NCBI RefSeq assembly: GCF_002575655.3
Contig: NC_053040.3
Location: 150,537,148 to 150,601,147 of the forward strand
Source of the DNA: Aegilops tauschii subsp. strangulata
Taxonomy: Eukaryota > Streptophyta > Magnoliopsida > Poales > Poaceae
DNA length: 64,000 nucleotides
Reading direction: 5' to 3'
In this document: positions 1-12,100 of the stretch, piece by piece
How positions within the stretch are numbered: the first letter of the stretch is position 1
Layout: every line of letters starts with the position of its first letter
Program-made: the position numbers and the translations under genes
The notes under the pieces: generated by a model
Told to the model about the DNA's origin: nothing
Databases searched by the model: none
The model's input: the letters and a program-made list of their open reading frames with translations, nothing else

Positions 1-317
1 CAAGTGACACCTAACCAATCTAGGAGACACCACTCTCCAAAAGGTAATAGATGGTGTGTTAATGATGAACTCCTTGCTCTTGTGCTTCAAATGATAGTAT
101 CCCCAACACTCAACTCTCTCTCATGGATTTGGATTTGGTGGAAAGATGATTTGAGTGGAAAGCAACTTGGGGAAGGCTAGAGATCAAGATTCTTGTGGTT
201 GGAACGGAATATCTTGATCTCAACACATGAGTAGGTGGTTCTCTCTCAGAAAATGTATGCTGGAAGTGTAGGCACGTCGTGATGGCTCTGTCCACGAATG
301 AAGAGTGGGTGGAGGGG

Positions 318-325
318 TATATATA
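318..325 (-). promoter_or_regulatory. TATA box of SIRE-type LTR
   Basis: TATATATA within GGAGGGGTATATATAGCCTCC, conserved in the other LTR at 21976-21983. On the minus strand it lies directly downstream of the palindrome cluster at 366-835, as a core promoter behind an upstream regulatory region would. Confidence 0.65.
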
Positions 326-365
326 GCCTCCACACAAAATCTAACCATTACACACAATTCACCAA

Positions 366-835
366 AGTCGGTGAGACCGAATCATGAAACTCGGTCAGAC
401 CGATTTAGTTCAAAACATGAACGTTAGGCTTTTCGGTGGGACGGACATGTCAACTCGGTGGGACCGATTTCATTAGGGTTAGGGCATAACGTAATCTCGG
501 CGAGACCGATCACATAAACTCGGTAAGATCAATTTCTGTAATAGGCTAACAGAGAGTTGGTCAGGCAAACTCGGTGGGACCGAATCGTTCATTTCAGTGA
601 GACCGAAACGTTACGAAAGGGAAACAGAGAGTTTGCATTGCGAACTGGGTGGGACCGATCACTCATCTCGGTTCGACCGAAACATTACGAAGGGAAACAT
701 AGAGTTTGCAATCCCATCTCGGTGAGACTGATATCCCTATCGGTGAGACCGAACTGATTAGGGTTTCTGGGTATGGCTATGTCAAATGAACTCGGTGGCG
801 CCGGATAGATCAAATCGGTGGGGCCGAGTTTGACT
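366..835 (-). repeat. Cluster of interrupted palindromes TCGGT-N3-ACCGA in LTR
   Basis: About 13 copies of a degenerate motif of the form CTCGGTGRGACCGA occur here, for example near 369, 388, 435, 455, 497, 570, 655, 717 and 738. Each is an interrupted palindrome (TCGGT, three bases, ACCGA). The same cluster is in the right LTR at about 22025-22490, and a smaller one lies inside the element at 4439-4585. A protein-binding array is an inference. Confidence 0.7.
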
Positions 836-1166
836 TTTGGTTTGGGACATATGTGAATATGAGAAAGTGGTTGATGGCTTTTGGAGCATATCACTAAGCA
901 TTTTGAGCAAGCAAGCCATTAAGCAACACCTCATCCCCTTTTAATAGTATTGGCTTTTCCTATGGACTCAATGTGATCTTGGATCACTAAAATGAAAATG
1001 TAGAGTCTTGAGCTTGAGCCAATATGTGTCCTTAGCATTTTGAGGGGTCCACCTAGTCCATGCCATGCCAATCATTGAACTTTCTGAAATGATCATCTTG
1101 AAAGAGCATTAATTCAATGAGCTATATGTTGTTAGGAATTACCAAAACCACCCAGGGATAGTTGCA

Positions 1167-1188
1167 CTTTAAATCTCCCCCTTTTTGG
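1167..1188 (-). promoter_or_regulatory. Polypurine tract of SIRE-type element
   Basis: Read on the minus strand the sequence beside the LTR is CCAAAAAGGGGGAGATTTAAAG, a purine run suited to prime plus-strand DNA synthesis. Its position directly next to the LTR end at 1166 supports the call. Confidence 0.8.
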
Positions 1189-1691
1189 TAATTGATGACT
1201 ACATATAGATCAAAGCTTCGACAAATGATAATAAGATTTAAATGCATCGTCGCTTTGAGAAGTATGTGATAAGTAAGAGCTCCCCCTAAATTTGTGCATT
1301 ATTTAAAATTTTGCTTTTGAATGCAAATACACGATCGATTAGGTTCATGGGTTACTCTTCCATGTCACATACATCTTGGTGGAGCGCTCAAAATGATAGA
1401 GAGTAAAAACATGCACTCATCACCAAGGCAAAGGGAATGATCATACTAGAGATATAAAAGATAACATCATTCCAGCATAAGCATTAACGTATGATATGAT
1501 CAACCACATGATCAAATAAGTATCTCACACACATAAACATAGACTATCAAGCAAGCACACAAAAGTATCAACCAAATAGCAAAAGAGACAAAAGAAGCAA
1601 AAACACTCTCAAAGCCTATGATCTATACATTTCTCCCCCTTTGGCAACAAGTTACCAAAAAGTTTGAAAATGCATAGTGCTATGCGTCTCT
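1189..1691. other. AT-rich 3' spacer of SIRE-type element
   Basis: Between the purine tract and the late ORF. No supported ORF; no repeat structure seen beyond AT richness. Confidence 0.6.
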
Positions 1692-3754
1692 CTAGGCTTG
1701 ATATTCGGGAGATGGTGCTGAGAGGACTCCAAGGATGAATTCATCTGTTGAAGTTGATGGAGCTGGTGGAGTGGCAATTGGAGGTGGCACTGATGCTGTG
1801 GCTGCAGGTGCTGATGAAGTTGCATTTGTGTCACCCATGGGCACTGCAGCAGATCTCTGACCTCTTGGCACTCTTTGAAAGGCACCTGTGATAGCCCGCC
1901 CTTTCCTCTCCTCAGCTTCTTCTTGGAGCTGCTCAACTGCTGTCTGCATCTCTGTCATTTTTAGATCAAGATCATAGAACTTAGTCTCAATAATCCTTTC
2001 CAGGCTCTCTTGGTTTTGAGTCAGGGTGGGCAATCCTTTCTCAATCCTCAAGGTTGCTTGAATTAGATATGCAAGTTGATCTTGTTTGGTCTTGAGAAAC
2101 ACTTGAGATGCCTCTTCAGCACTTGGCATCTTTGCAGCTTTCTCAGTCTTTGCTTTCTCTCTCTTTTCTTGTGCCTCTATAGATGTGGGATCATCTTCAT
2201 TCATGACAACAGTGTTTTCCTCAAAATCTGGTCTCAAGGGTAGATGCTCCTTATCTAACAAGTAGGTGCCTGTGCCCATCTTGGAGTTGATGAGCATTTG
2301 AGCTCGACGAGCATACCCACATGACCTCTTCTAATCTGCAGCTGTCCTCTTGATTGTTTCCACAATCAGGCTCATGACTTTGAATTTTTGGGGCACATCA
2401 AACAATTGTAGCAAGTTGATGGAATATCCTCTGATCATCTTGTGATCTCCAGATTTGGGCAACAAGGTATGCCTCAAGATGGTGTTAATTGTGGCCAAAC
2501 CAGATAACAAATAAAGAACAAAGCCTATCTTATGAGTTTCCAAGGCTTTGTCAGGAATTTCTTGTACATGTTGGCTATTGAGTTGTGGTCTTTCTTCTTC
2601 TTGGCATAGACATCCAAGTCATCCTCATGCTCTTCAGGGGCATTGATCAATTTGGCCCACTCAGCAATTGTTGATTGGTACCTTGTACCCTCAAACACCC
2701 AAATAATTCTACCATAAGGATAGAAATGAGTTGTAGAATAGAATTGCATAATGAGCTCATCATTCCACTTGGTCAACTTCTGACCCACAAACTTGTCCAC
2801 TCCACATAGCCTAAAGCTCTCATGCACACCTGGAAAATGATCTTCATTCTCATCAATGTATTTCCAATCTGCCCACTTCATATCACAAACAATGGGCTTC
2901 TTATAAAGCAAGATGGTTTCATAGAAGTCCTGTTGCTCCTTGGTGTGGAACCTGTAATCCACAGCGGTCCTTCTTCTCACAGCATGTGGATCAGTTTGTC
3001 TCCAAAGTCTCAGACCTACATCCTTCCTGATGTTCATGTATTTCTACCACTGGATGACTATCATCATGGTCAGGGATCTTGGGCTTGAGCTTCCTAAGCA
3101 CTTGGGCTTCAGCATCTTCTTCATCAATCTCAGACACTGGGCCTTGTTCTTTTCAGCAGCTGGAATATTCCTTGTGCTCCTCTTGGGTGCAGTCTTTGGA
3201 GCTGGAGTAGTAGCTTTGGGGCAGTCTTGGGCTTTGAAGGGGTAGCCCCAGACTTGATGGCATCCCCCGTCAGCTTTTGAGATTTTGATGTTGGTGCAAT
3301 ATCTTCTTCCTCTTCTTCATCTTCAGCTGACGAGTGTCTCTCAAATTCTGCCATGGTTCTACCTTCTTGCACCATCTCCCTCTCTTTCTTTCCTTCTTCT
3401 TCTTGCCCTCATGAGCAGCCTCCTTTGGTTCAAGTGTGAACTCCATAGTTTCCTGAGTTGAGGATCTGGCTTTAGACATACGCACTCTCTTTGCGAGAGT
3501 CTTCTTGTGCAGACCTAGCTTAGTTGCAGTAGCAGCAGCATATTCCTTCTTCAGCACTTTCTTCTTGGAGCTGACTTCTTCCTCAGCAGCAACATAATCC
3601 TCATCTTCTGAGTCAGAGTTTCTCTTCCTCCTTGTCCTTCTAGCTGCTTTGGAGTACTCCTGCTGCCCTCATCATAGCTGCTAGAGGGACTAGTGCCCTC
3701 ACTCAGGTTCACCTGCTCTTCTGACTTGTTTTGGCTATCACTCTGATCAGACAT
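1692..3754 (-). pseudogene. Late (post-gag) ORF of SIRE-type element, broken
   Basis: A minus-strand coding region in pieces. The likely start is the ATG at 3754 (MSDQSDSQNKSEEQ). The N-terminal part is Ser/Glu/Lys-rich and in shifting frames down to about 3130. A conserved-looking globular part is at 2525-3037 (KADWKYID-like, HFPGVHESFRLCGVDKFVG, FYPYGRIIWVFEGTRY). It resembles the putative plant transposon protein domain found in late ORFs of SIRE and Athila-type elements. The C-terminal part 1692-2297 is predicted coiled coil (LTQNQESLERIIETKFYDLDL) followed by an Ala/Pro/Ser tail. Breaks: a frameshift near 2530, a TAG at 2331-2333, and at least two more frame changes between 3037 and 3557. 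SIRE elements are known to carry an envelope-like ORF at this place, but I see no signal peptide or membrane segment, so function is unknown. Confidence 0.7.
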
Positions 3755-4420
3755 ACTGGCACTGCAAGCTGACTGCTGACCCTGTGAATAGTTATAGATG
3801 AGATAGAGTGGATGAGCATCACAAAGTGCAGAGTTTTTGCAAAACAAATGAGTCAAAAACTTAGTTTTAGTTTTCCATAGAAAGCATTTCAGAGCTACCG
3901 ATTTGTTTAAACTAGTGAAATCGGTCAGACTGAGACACAGTTCAGTGACTCCGAGATTGCTAGGGTTTCACTGAGAGTTGAACTCGGTCACACCGATTTG
4001 CAACTTTCGGTCAGACCGGAAAGTGCAAGTGCAATGGTGGCCAAATCGGTGAGACCGATTTCCACAACTCGGTCGGTCCGAGATGAGTTCGGTGGAAACC
4101 TAATCCTAAATTTTCAAATCAAACCTAATCTAATGAATGTTCTTGCTAGACAGGATGATCTCATACGTGGTAAAGAACATGGCATTTTCTTTGTGCTAAG
4201 AATCAGAGTAAGGAATAACACAAAGATTCGAACTCATACAATAGTTCGGTGATGAGCTCGCTACGGCGGCAACGGCGGGGTTGAATTCCGTTGACGGCGA
4301 CAGAGACCAGCGGCGGGAGGTCGCTGGCGATGAGAGGACGATCCGGAGACTCAAGGCGGCAGGGCAGTACACGCGCGGGCTGAGGGGTTTTGGAGAAATT
4401 TCCAAAATTCGACCTTTTGG
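3755..4420 (-). other. Leader-like stretch between internal TATA box and late ORF
   Basis: Lies downstream of the TATA box at 4421 on the minus strand. It is GC-rich at 4260-4400 and then carries another group of TCGGT/ACCGA palindromes at about 3928-4090. ORFs at 4196-4537 look accidental. A 5' untranslated leader, possibly with an intron, is an inference. Confidence 0.4.
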
Positions 4421-4585
4421 TATATATATCCTGACCCTGTCGGTGTGACCGAGTGGAACAACTCGGTGGCACCGAGATGCAGAATCGCAAGCGGTTACTG
4501 CAACTCGGTGTGACAGAAAAGATCTAATCGGTTGCACCGAGATTGAAAACCTAGATCAACTCAGTGAACTCGGTCAGACCGAAAA
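4421..4585 (-). promoter_or_regulatory. Internal promoter-like module of SIRE-type element
   Basis: A TATATATAT box at 4421-4429 is followed on the minus-strand upstream side by four or five TCGGT-N3-ACCGA palindromes near 4439, 4460, 4528 and 4568. This is the same arrangement as in the LTR (TATA at 318-325, palindromes at 366-835). It lies about 0.67 kb upstream of the late ORF start at 3754. I infer a second promoter for the late ORF. Confidence 0.5.
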
Positions 4586-5263
4586 GGATGAATCGTTCAG
4601 ACCAAAATGCACAGAGAGGTTTTGGAAGTTTAAGTCTATGACGAATCGGGGACTCCGAGTGCTCCTCACACAGAGTGTTCGAATCTAACTTGATCAAACT
4701 TTGTGATGTAGCATGAATAGAGTTTGAGACGGGAAAAGCATAGATAGCTAAAGGAGGTTCTTAGGCATTCTTGTCCATCCATTTGGCAAAAGAAAAAGAG
4801 CCAAACAATCAAAGCAACAAATGGATGTCCTCGAATGAGTAAAATATGCAACCAACATGCTCACACAATAAAATGGCAAATGAAATATGTGACAAAGCAT
4901 GCACAAACACTCTAGCATCTATCAAGCAATTTGCGATAACTAGGTCATCTATATATGAGTATATTGACTTAGGAGTCAAATGAGAACATTTGATCATAGG
5001 TCATACTCATCGTTTTAAGCACAAGTGGGGTTACCACTTTTACATAAAGCATTGTTGTGTTCACACCATTAGAGTTGCTTTAGCTCAATATTTTGAGTAA
5101 AGCTCCCCCTAGATGTGATATCCCCCCTAAGAGGGATGAACAAACCTTGGGTTTTGTCGATGATGACTTCATGTAGATGTTGAAGATTTGGATGCTCAAG
5201 GTTGATGTAGATAGTTTGGAGCAATCCATTGGAGCGAGTTGCACTTTCAATACCTACACGGGT
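4586..5263 (-). other. Non-coding internal region of SIRE-type element up to the chromovirus insertion
   Basis: No supported ORF. It continues at 18702 after the inserted element. No pol motif was found in any frame. Confidence 0.55.
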
Positions 5264-5268
5264 TAGTC
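5264..5268. repeat. Target-site duplication TAGTC (left copy)
   Basis: TAGTC directly before the left LTR and again at 18697-18701 directly after the right LTR. A 5-bp duplication is what a Ty3-type integrase leaves, and it fixes both ends of the inserted element. Confidence 0.93.
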
Positions 5269-5855
5269 TGTCACGACCGGTTTTTCAATAAAATAATTAT
5301 TGAAAGACCAATCCCCTTTACGGACCAGTAAAGAAGAATCCCTTCCCACTGGTGGACAATATCTTGGGCACAGAAGAAAAATACCAGGAGTACTGAAAAT
5401 AATGCAAGGTTGAGCGGGGACTGCTCAACAATTTATTACATGCACGCCGATAAAACATAACGGCAGATTGGGTGGCATAACTACTAACTCACGATAACAA
5501 CGGTGGTGGAAATATCACCGCGAAGTGGGTGACATGACTCCTGAAAACTACAGCTCTTCGAGCGTCGGAGTGAGGCTCGAGGAGACTTATTGCGGGTGGA
5601 AGAAGCGTATAAGATACAAGTGACCAAAATCCAAGATCGCACAGGACTGACTGGGACTCCTCTAGGCGTCGGACGCACTATCAAACTCTTCATCCAAGAG
5701 ATCGCCTTCGTCAACATCTGGCCAAATCAACAAGCCAGGTGAGTACTATGAAAGTACTCGCAAGACAGTTCGGACATAAGATATAACAAATGTAAACATG
5801 AAGCATGTGTGCAAATTAACCAGTGCGCTCAGACATAGAGGTAATAAATACTGGG

Positions 5856-6024
5856 TGCCAAACGAGGGTCTGAATGACTCCTCGAGAGGAAACTGCAAGA
5901 ATAGTAATACTGGTGCCAAATGAGGGTCTGAATGACTCCTCGAGAGGAAACTGCAAGAATAGTAATACTGGTGCCAAACGAGGGTCTGAATGACTCCTCG
6001 AGAGGAAACTACAAGAATAGTAAT
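5856..6024. repeat. 58-bp tandem repeat, three units, in chromovirus LTR
   Basis: Units start TGCCAAACGAGGGTCTGAAT at 5856, 5914 and 5972. The same three-unit array is at about 15409-15577 in the other LTR. It lies in the transcribed leader part of the LTR. Confidence 0.9.
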
Positions 6025-7814
6025 GCCGCAGTCGGGCGTCAGGGCGACACCACATAAAGGGCTTATAACAGAAATAAAAGATAAACATGCCACAGTCGGA
6101 CGTCTGAGCGACATCACAGAAAGGGCTTATATTGTAGCTCAATAATTCAGTAGCTTGAGAACATAAATTATTACAAGTACGAGACAACATAAGGTTAGTC
6201 CATCAGGAATAACAATTAAACTGGGTTTACCACAAGAGCTTGTTCACCGGGGACAAATTTCCACGAGGATAGATATGGGTATACTGATCACCCTACTTGA
6301 TCATGGAAACGAGGACTAGGAAGGATTTGACTCTGCAGAGTTTGTACTTAACCACAACCAACGGATTTCAGTAGTCACGGGGACTAGTTCCGTTTACCAG
6401 TACACACCCATTCAACAAGCCGAAGCCAGGGATCACCCTCGGCAACGTTCAAGAAAAACCTTGAGACGGGGAGGCTACAACCTCGCGTAGCATGGGATTT
6501 AATTTCTATACGCGCGCTCTAAGGGGGTGCCCCCCCTCTCGGTCCCAACCGGAAACACCCATGCCCCCTGACCGGATGACTGGCTTTAATCCTGGGCCAA
6601 GGAACCATCATCCCGGCCCCTCTGTTTGGTGTGTACATGGAAAGAGGTTACCAACTTACTGAACCGCATCCTGGCAAAGAAACATGTGGTAGCACGGAAG
6701 GGAAAAGAACGATAACGTGACCACGGCCACGTTAACGTCGGAACTTGTCGGATGACGCAAGGCTGGTATGCTACAATAGTACCATCTTGCTGCCCTTCAT
6801 GTCACCACATGATTAGGCCTTCTCTCACCAGAGATCATCACAACTTTGGAACATGCGGGTAGTTGCCTCACAAGCAACGAGGTACTCACTGACACTATAT
6901 GACACGCACAAACTTACACGCAAACATGCAAAACACCTATCATATCAAAGGTTCAAACATGCTTGCCTGGTTCGGAGAAGTCGGAGTCTAGCTCGGCGAA
7001 GTTCGCGGCTCCGTCACATCCTCCGGAACCTACGGCATAACGAAAACGGGTACTAACGTGAAAGCCAACGCGTGCATAAAAACTTCTCCAAATTTTTTCC
7101 AAATAAATCCCATAAAAAACTAGACAAAATTTTAAGACTGTTGGAAAAAGAATCACTCAAAACTCACTTTTTATTAAAAAGTTATAAAGGTTTCTGTCCA
7201 GGGACCCATTTGTAATGAAACATAAAAGTTCCAGGGTTTTAACTGAGAAAACAGAAAACAGTTCGATTAGAAATGCGCAAACTCAAAGGGAAGACATATT
7301 TGCCCGAAGGCGCGAACAGAAAATGTTTCGCGAGGGGAGACAGAAGAGAGGCTGACAGGTGGGGTCCCACATGTTAGGTTTAAACCTCGCCGGCGCCCGA
7401 AGGCTGCGGTGGTCGCCAGCGTCGAACCACGGCGAGACAGGGAGATCGGAGTGTACCAAGAGCTTCAGTGTGTCCTTCCACATCGGTGGGTGGTGGACTC
7501 GACCGTCGGAGAGCACCACGTCGACGGCGACACTTTCTCCGGCGGACGGTGGCTCGGGTGATGGTGGAGAACTCCGGTGGTGAGCTGCAAACTTCGAATT
7601 GAAGCACGGGTCAGAAGGAGGGATGCACTAGAGGGCTACTGGCAAGAAATGGGAGGCAGAGGCGCACGCGCGGGAGCGAATTGAGCTGGATCCCGTGGCG
7701 GATCGTGGCGGCCGGAGTCGAGGAAGGAGACCTCCTCGGGGCTCTTCCAGTGGCTAGGCGTGCTCTAGGTGGAGTGCAGAGGTGGTGTGGGTTCGAGTTG
7801 AAGCTCGGGGCCTC

Positions 7815-7822
7815 TATTTATA
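7815..7822 (-). promoter_or_regulatory. TATA box of chromovirus LTR
   Basis: On the minus strand TATAAATA within GCCTATAAATAGAGGCC; the same at 17394-17401 in the 5' LTR. It lies about 1.3 kb into the LTR, leaving roughly 2.5 kb of R-U5 leader. Confidence 0.7.
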
Positions 7823-9116
7823 GGCAGATCGAGGGGGTGGCCGTGAACGGGGAATCTCCGGCGAGCAATTACGGCGATGTAGTGAATTGGCAGGAGGTTT
7901 GAGTGGCCGGGCAGCATCAGTGGAAGTTACTGGTGTCGTTCCCCCGCTAATCCTGGTCGGTCTCGGCGTAATGGCGCTGGTCCACGGTGGGGTGGCCGCA
8001 CGGGCACGACGGCGGCAGAGAGCGCGCTCCGCGCCCAGCAGTTCACGACGAGAGTGGCAGCGCGTTCTGGGGAGTGGAAGGCCACGCGGCGATCTCCGGT
8101 GGCTTGGGCGGCGCTGGGTGGCGCCGTCTGCGTCGCGCCTCTCTCTGGCGGCTGCAAAGCCGCTGCTGGCGTTGGTCACGGGGCGGCGCACCTCCTGCTG
8201 CTCGTCGCCGACGTCCGCAAGGTGCCAGGGGGTCGTGCGGCGCAGGAACAAGGGGGAGGGGACAGGGAACACGGCGACACAGCGGCACTGGCGAGATCGA
8301 CGTCGGGTTCTGAAGAAAACGACAGTGGTTCAGCCACTGTTAACTGAACTTGACTGTATTTGATTTTGACAATGCCCTGCAGGTATTCGACAGAATGATT
8401 AGGCAAGCAGAAAAAAATTTCTGGAGCTGGGACCTGGTGAGGTGACCACTCAATGTACCCAGAGGCTGCCTGATTTTTCTCAGAATTTTTGGAGAAGGGT
8501 TTGAATGAATTTCATCAAATTTGACAAATCTGGTCCAAACTTGCAGTAGGTGTAGTTTGAAAATTTTGAACTGAAGACCAGTGGATCTTCATGGATCTTG
8601 GTTGAGGGTTCAAAGGACTAGGAAGGGAAAAAGGTTTGGGGGCAAAAATCAAAGCAGAAGGAGTAGTTCCTTTGTAAACCTCCAAGGGCTAGAATAGAGG
8701 GCAGAAATTGTTTGAATAAGATTTAAATGGAAAATAAATATATGGGGAGGTTCAACTTGCTGGATTTGATGCAAATCATGATCCAAAGATGAGGGAAGGT
8801 TTAGGAGAGTGGATTTGCACCAAGGTCAAGGCAAGAGAGAATTGTTGAAAGGGGCAAAGGATTATTCCAAAAGCCATAGTGCATTTTGAAAGAGATTTTC
8901 AAAGGGCATTTTTCCAAGGAAAAAGCATTTTGGTTTGAGTCCAAGTAAAAAGCAAGAACCTCCAAGACCAAAACCAAGTCTTGGGTGAATCTAAATAAAA
9001 ACTCTTGCCATAAAATATTTTTGAAAGGGAGAGTCCTTTTGAAGAAAAAATTAAATCACCTCCCTCAAGTCAAATGAAACTTTTTGAAAGATCCAAATAA
9101 GATTTTGGGTGTCACA

Positions 9117-9131
9117 GCACCTACCCCCTTA
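9117..9131 (-). promoter_or_regulatory. Polypurine tract of chromovirus
   Basis: On the minus strand AAGGGGGTAGGTGC runs directly into the LTR end at 9116. It overlaps the terminal stop codon of pol at 9129-9131. Confidence 0.75.
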
Positions 9132-12100
9132 GGAAAAATCTCGTCCTCGAGATTTCTGCTGATCCTCAAATAGATATGGGTACTCTTCCTTAAGCAAATC
9201 TTCCCTTTCCCATGTAGCTTCATCCTCAGTGTGGTTGCTCCACTGAACTCTGTAAAACTTTGTCGTTTTCTGACGGGTCCTCCGTTCAGACACTTCCAGT
9301 ATCTTTACTGGTCGCTCTCTGTAGGTGAGATCTGGTTGCACCTCAATGCTCTCGTGAGATACCTGCTTCTCCGGGTTACTCACACATTTTCTCATTTGGG
9401 AGACGTGGAATACGTCATGGACGTCTGACAGCTCCTTGGGTAAGGCTAGTTAGTAGGCCACTATGCCTCTTCGTGCCTCTACACGAAATGGTCCGATGAA
9501 TCTCGGGGCTAGCTTCCCCTTAATTTTGAACCGTTGTAGGCCCCTCATAGGAGATACCCGTAGGTATACGGAATCACCGGGTTTAAAGCTGACCTCACGA
9601 TGTTTTTGGTCGTAGTAGCTCTTTTGTCGGCTCTACGCTGTCTTGAGTCTGTCCCTGATCTGTTTAACTTTCTCCTCGGCCTCTTTAAGCATGTCTGGGC
9701 CGAAGATACGCCCGTACAATGCTTCAAAGGGTGCCATTTGCAAGCTGGCTTGGTAACTGTTGTTGTAAGCAAACTCGGCATACGGCAAACTTTCTTCCCA
9801 ACTGGACCCATAGGTGAGCACATAGGCTCTCAGCATATCCTCTAGGATCTGGTTCACACGTTCTGTTTGCCCATCAGTCTGAGGGTGGTACGCTGTACTG
9901 AAAGCTAGCTGCGTGCCCAGAGCTTGTTGCAGGTGATCCCAAAATTTGGAGACAAACTGTGTGCCTCGGTCGGATATTATAGTCTTTGGGACTCCATGTA
10001 AACAAACTATACGGGAGAGATAAAGTTTGGCCAGCTTTTGTGTGGAGTAGGTAGTCTTCATGGGAATGAAATGAGCAACCTTGGTTAGTCGGTCTGTGAT
10101 GACCCATATGGCGTCATTTCCGCGTTGTGATCGAGGTAATCCGACAATGAAGTCCATTCCTATTTCATCCCATTTCCACTCCGGTATCCTGTTTGGCTGG
10201 AGTAGCCCTGCTGGCTTTTAATGCTCGGCCTTGATGCGCTGACATGAATCGCAACAAGCAATAAATGTGGCTATATCTCTTTTCATACCGTGCCACCAAA
10301 ATCTTTCCTGAATGTCCTTGTACATTTTGGTTCCTCCAGGGTGGATCGAATATGGGGCGGTGTGGCTTTCGGTTAAGATTTGTTGCTTGAGCTCCTCAAT
10401 GTTAGGTACGCAAAGTCTGTCTCCGTACCATAATATTCCTTCACTGTCTGTGACGAACTCTGAAGTCTTACCAAGGTTCATTTTCTTTCTTATACCTTCA
10501 ATGCTGGGATGTCCCTGTTGAGCCTTCTTAATTTGTTCCGCTAGGGTGGGTTGTATCTCCAGATTTGATACGGTGCCCTCAGAGACTAACACCATGTTGA
10601 GCCTAGCGAACTCTTGCTGAAACTCAGGCCTCAAGTTTTGGGGACCGTCTTTGTCCAGGCTGGGGTTTCAACTAAGGGCATCAGCCACTACATTTGCTTT
10701 CCCTGGATGGTAGTGAATGCCGACATCATAGTCCTTGACCAATTCCAACCAGCGTCTTTGGCGTAAATTTAGCTCTGGCTGTGTGAAAATATATTTGAGG
10801 CTCTTATGATCCATATATATTTCGCAGCGATTTCCCAACAGAAAGTGCCTCCACTCCTTGAGTGCATGTATGACTACTGCTAGTTCCAAGTCATGTGTTG
10901 GGTAATTTTCCTCATGTTTTCGCAGCTGCCTGGAGGCATACGCGACAACTTTGCCATCCTGCATTAGTACACATCCGAGACCTTTTCGGGACGCGTCACA
11001 ATATACTTCAAAACTCTTGTGTATGTCTGGCACGGTTAATACCGGTGCGGTTGTTAGCTTCCTCTTGAGTTCTTGGAAGCTTTTCTCGCAGGCTTCCGTC
11101 CATACAAATTTCTTGTCTTTCTTGAGCAACTGTGTTATTGGCTTTGCCATAGTGGAGAATCCTTCAATAAATCTTCTGTAATATCCGGCCATTCCCAGGA
11201 AACTCCGCACATCTGTAACGTTGGCGGGTGGCTTCCAGTCAAGTATGGCTTTGACTTTTTCTGGGTCTACGGCCACGCCTTCTTGGTTCAATACATGGCC
11301 TAGGAAACCAACTTGCCTTAGCCAAAGTTCACATTTGCTAAATTTGGCGTACAACTGATGTTTCCTTAATTCTCCCAAAACAATTCTGAGATGTTCAGCA
11401 TGCTCTTCTGGTGTCCTCGAGTATACCAGAATATCGTCGATAAACACCACAACAAATTTGTCCATGAATTTCATGAACACTTTGTTCATGAGGTGGACGA
11501 AATACGCGGGGGCGTTCGTTAGACCAAAAGGCATCACTGTGAACTCATATAACCCATATCTAGAAGTGAATGCTGTCTTGGGGATATCTTCTGTCCGTAC
11601 TTTCAATTGGTGATATCCCGATCTCAAATCAATTTTTGAGAATACCTTGGCTTGTGCGAGCTGGTCGAACAGATCATTTATCCGTGGCATCAGATATTTG
11701 TTTTTGATGGTGACCATATTGAGGGCTCGATAGTCTATACACAGTCTCAGTGTCCCATCTTTTTTCTTGGCGAACAATACTGGCGAACCCCATGGTGAGG
11801 AGCTGGCCCGAATAAATCCTTTGTCCAATAATTCCTTTATCTGCTTCTTCAACTCCACTAATTCTGAGGGTGCCATTCTATAAGGTTTCTTATAGATGGG
11901 AGCGGTGCCAGGTGCTAGTTCGATGCTGAACTCTATCTCTCGGTCTAGTGGCATGCCTGGTAGTTCTTCAGGGAATACATCAGGAAACTCGCATACCACT
12001 GGAACTTTTCTCAGTTCCGAAATGTCTACTTTGTTTAGTTTTGGTTGTCGTGACCGCGGCCTTTCTTGGGCTGTAACCTTTATTGTTTTGCCATGATGGT

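Larger units (their letters stand above)
1..1166 (-). repeat. 3' LTR of SIRE-type element (truncated by window edge)
   Basis: Matches 21660-22806 almost base for base, about 96 percent by eye, with an 18-bp difference near 885-905. It ends in GTTGCA at 1166, giving the CA end of a TG...CA LTR. About 485 bases of the LTR lie before the window. Confidence 0.92.
5269..9116 (-). repeat. 3' LTR of chromovirus
   Basis: Begins TGTCACGACC and ends GTGTCACA; 3848 bp. Matches 14822-18696 with scattered substitutions. It lacks 26 bases present in the other copy at about 15950-15975. No gene inside; the GC-rich ORFs at 7283-8406 are conserved in both LTRs only because the LTRs are recent copies. Confidence 0.95.

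Noticed and set aside
5856..6024. Possible CRISPR-like array
   Set aside because: Units are contiguous 58-bp tandem repeats without spacers, in a plant LTR.
6853..7056. Small ORF repeated at 16431-16634
   Set aside because: Lies antisense in the LTR leader, has no recognisable domain, and its duplication is only the LTR pair.
7283..8406. Overlapping GC-rich ORFs on both strands of the chromovirus LTR (also 16862-17943)
   Set aside because: Open in several frames at once, Arg/Ala/Pro-rich, and kept in both LTRs only because they are copies. They lie around the promoter; composition explains them.
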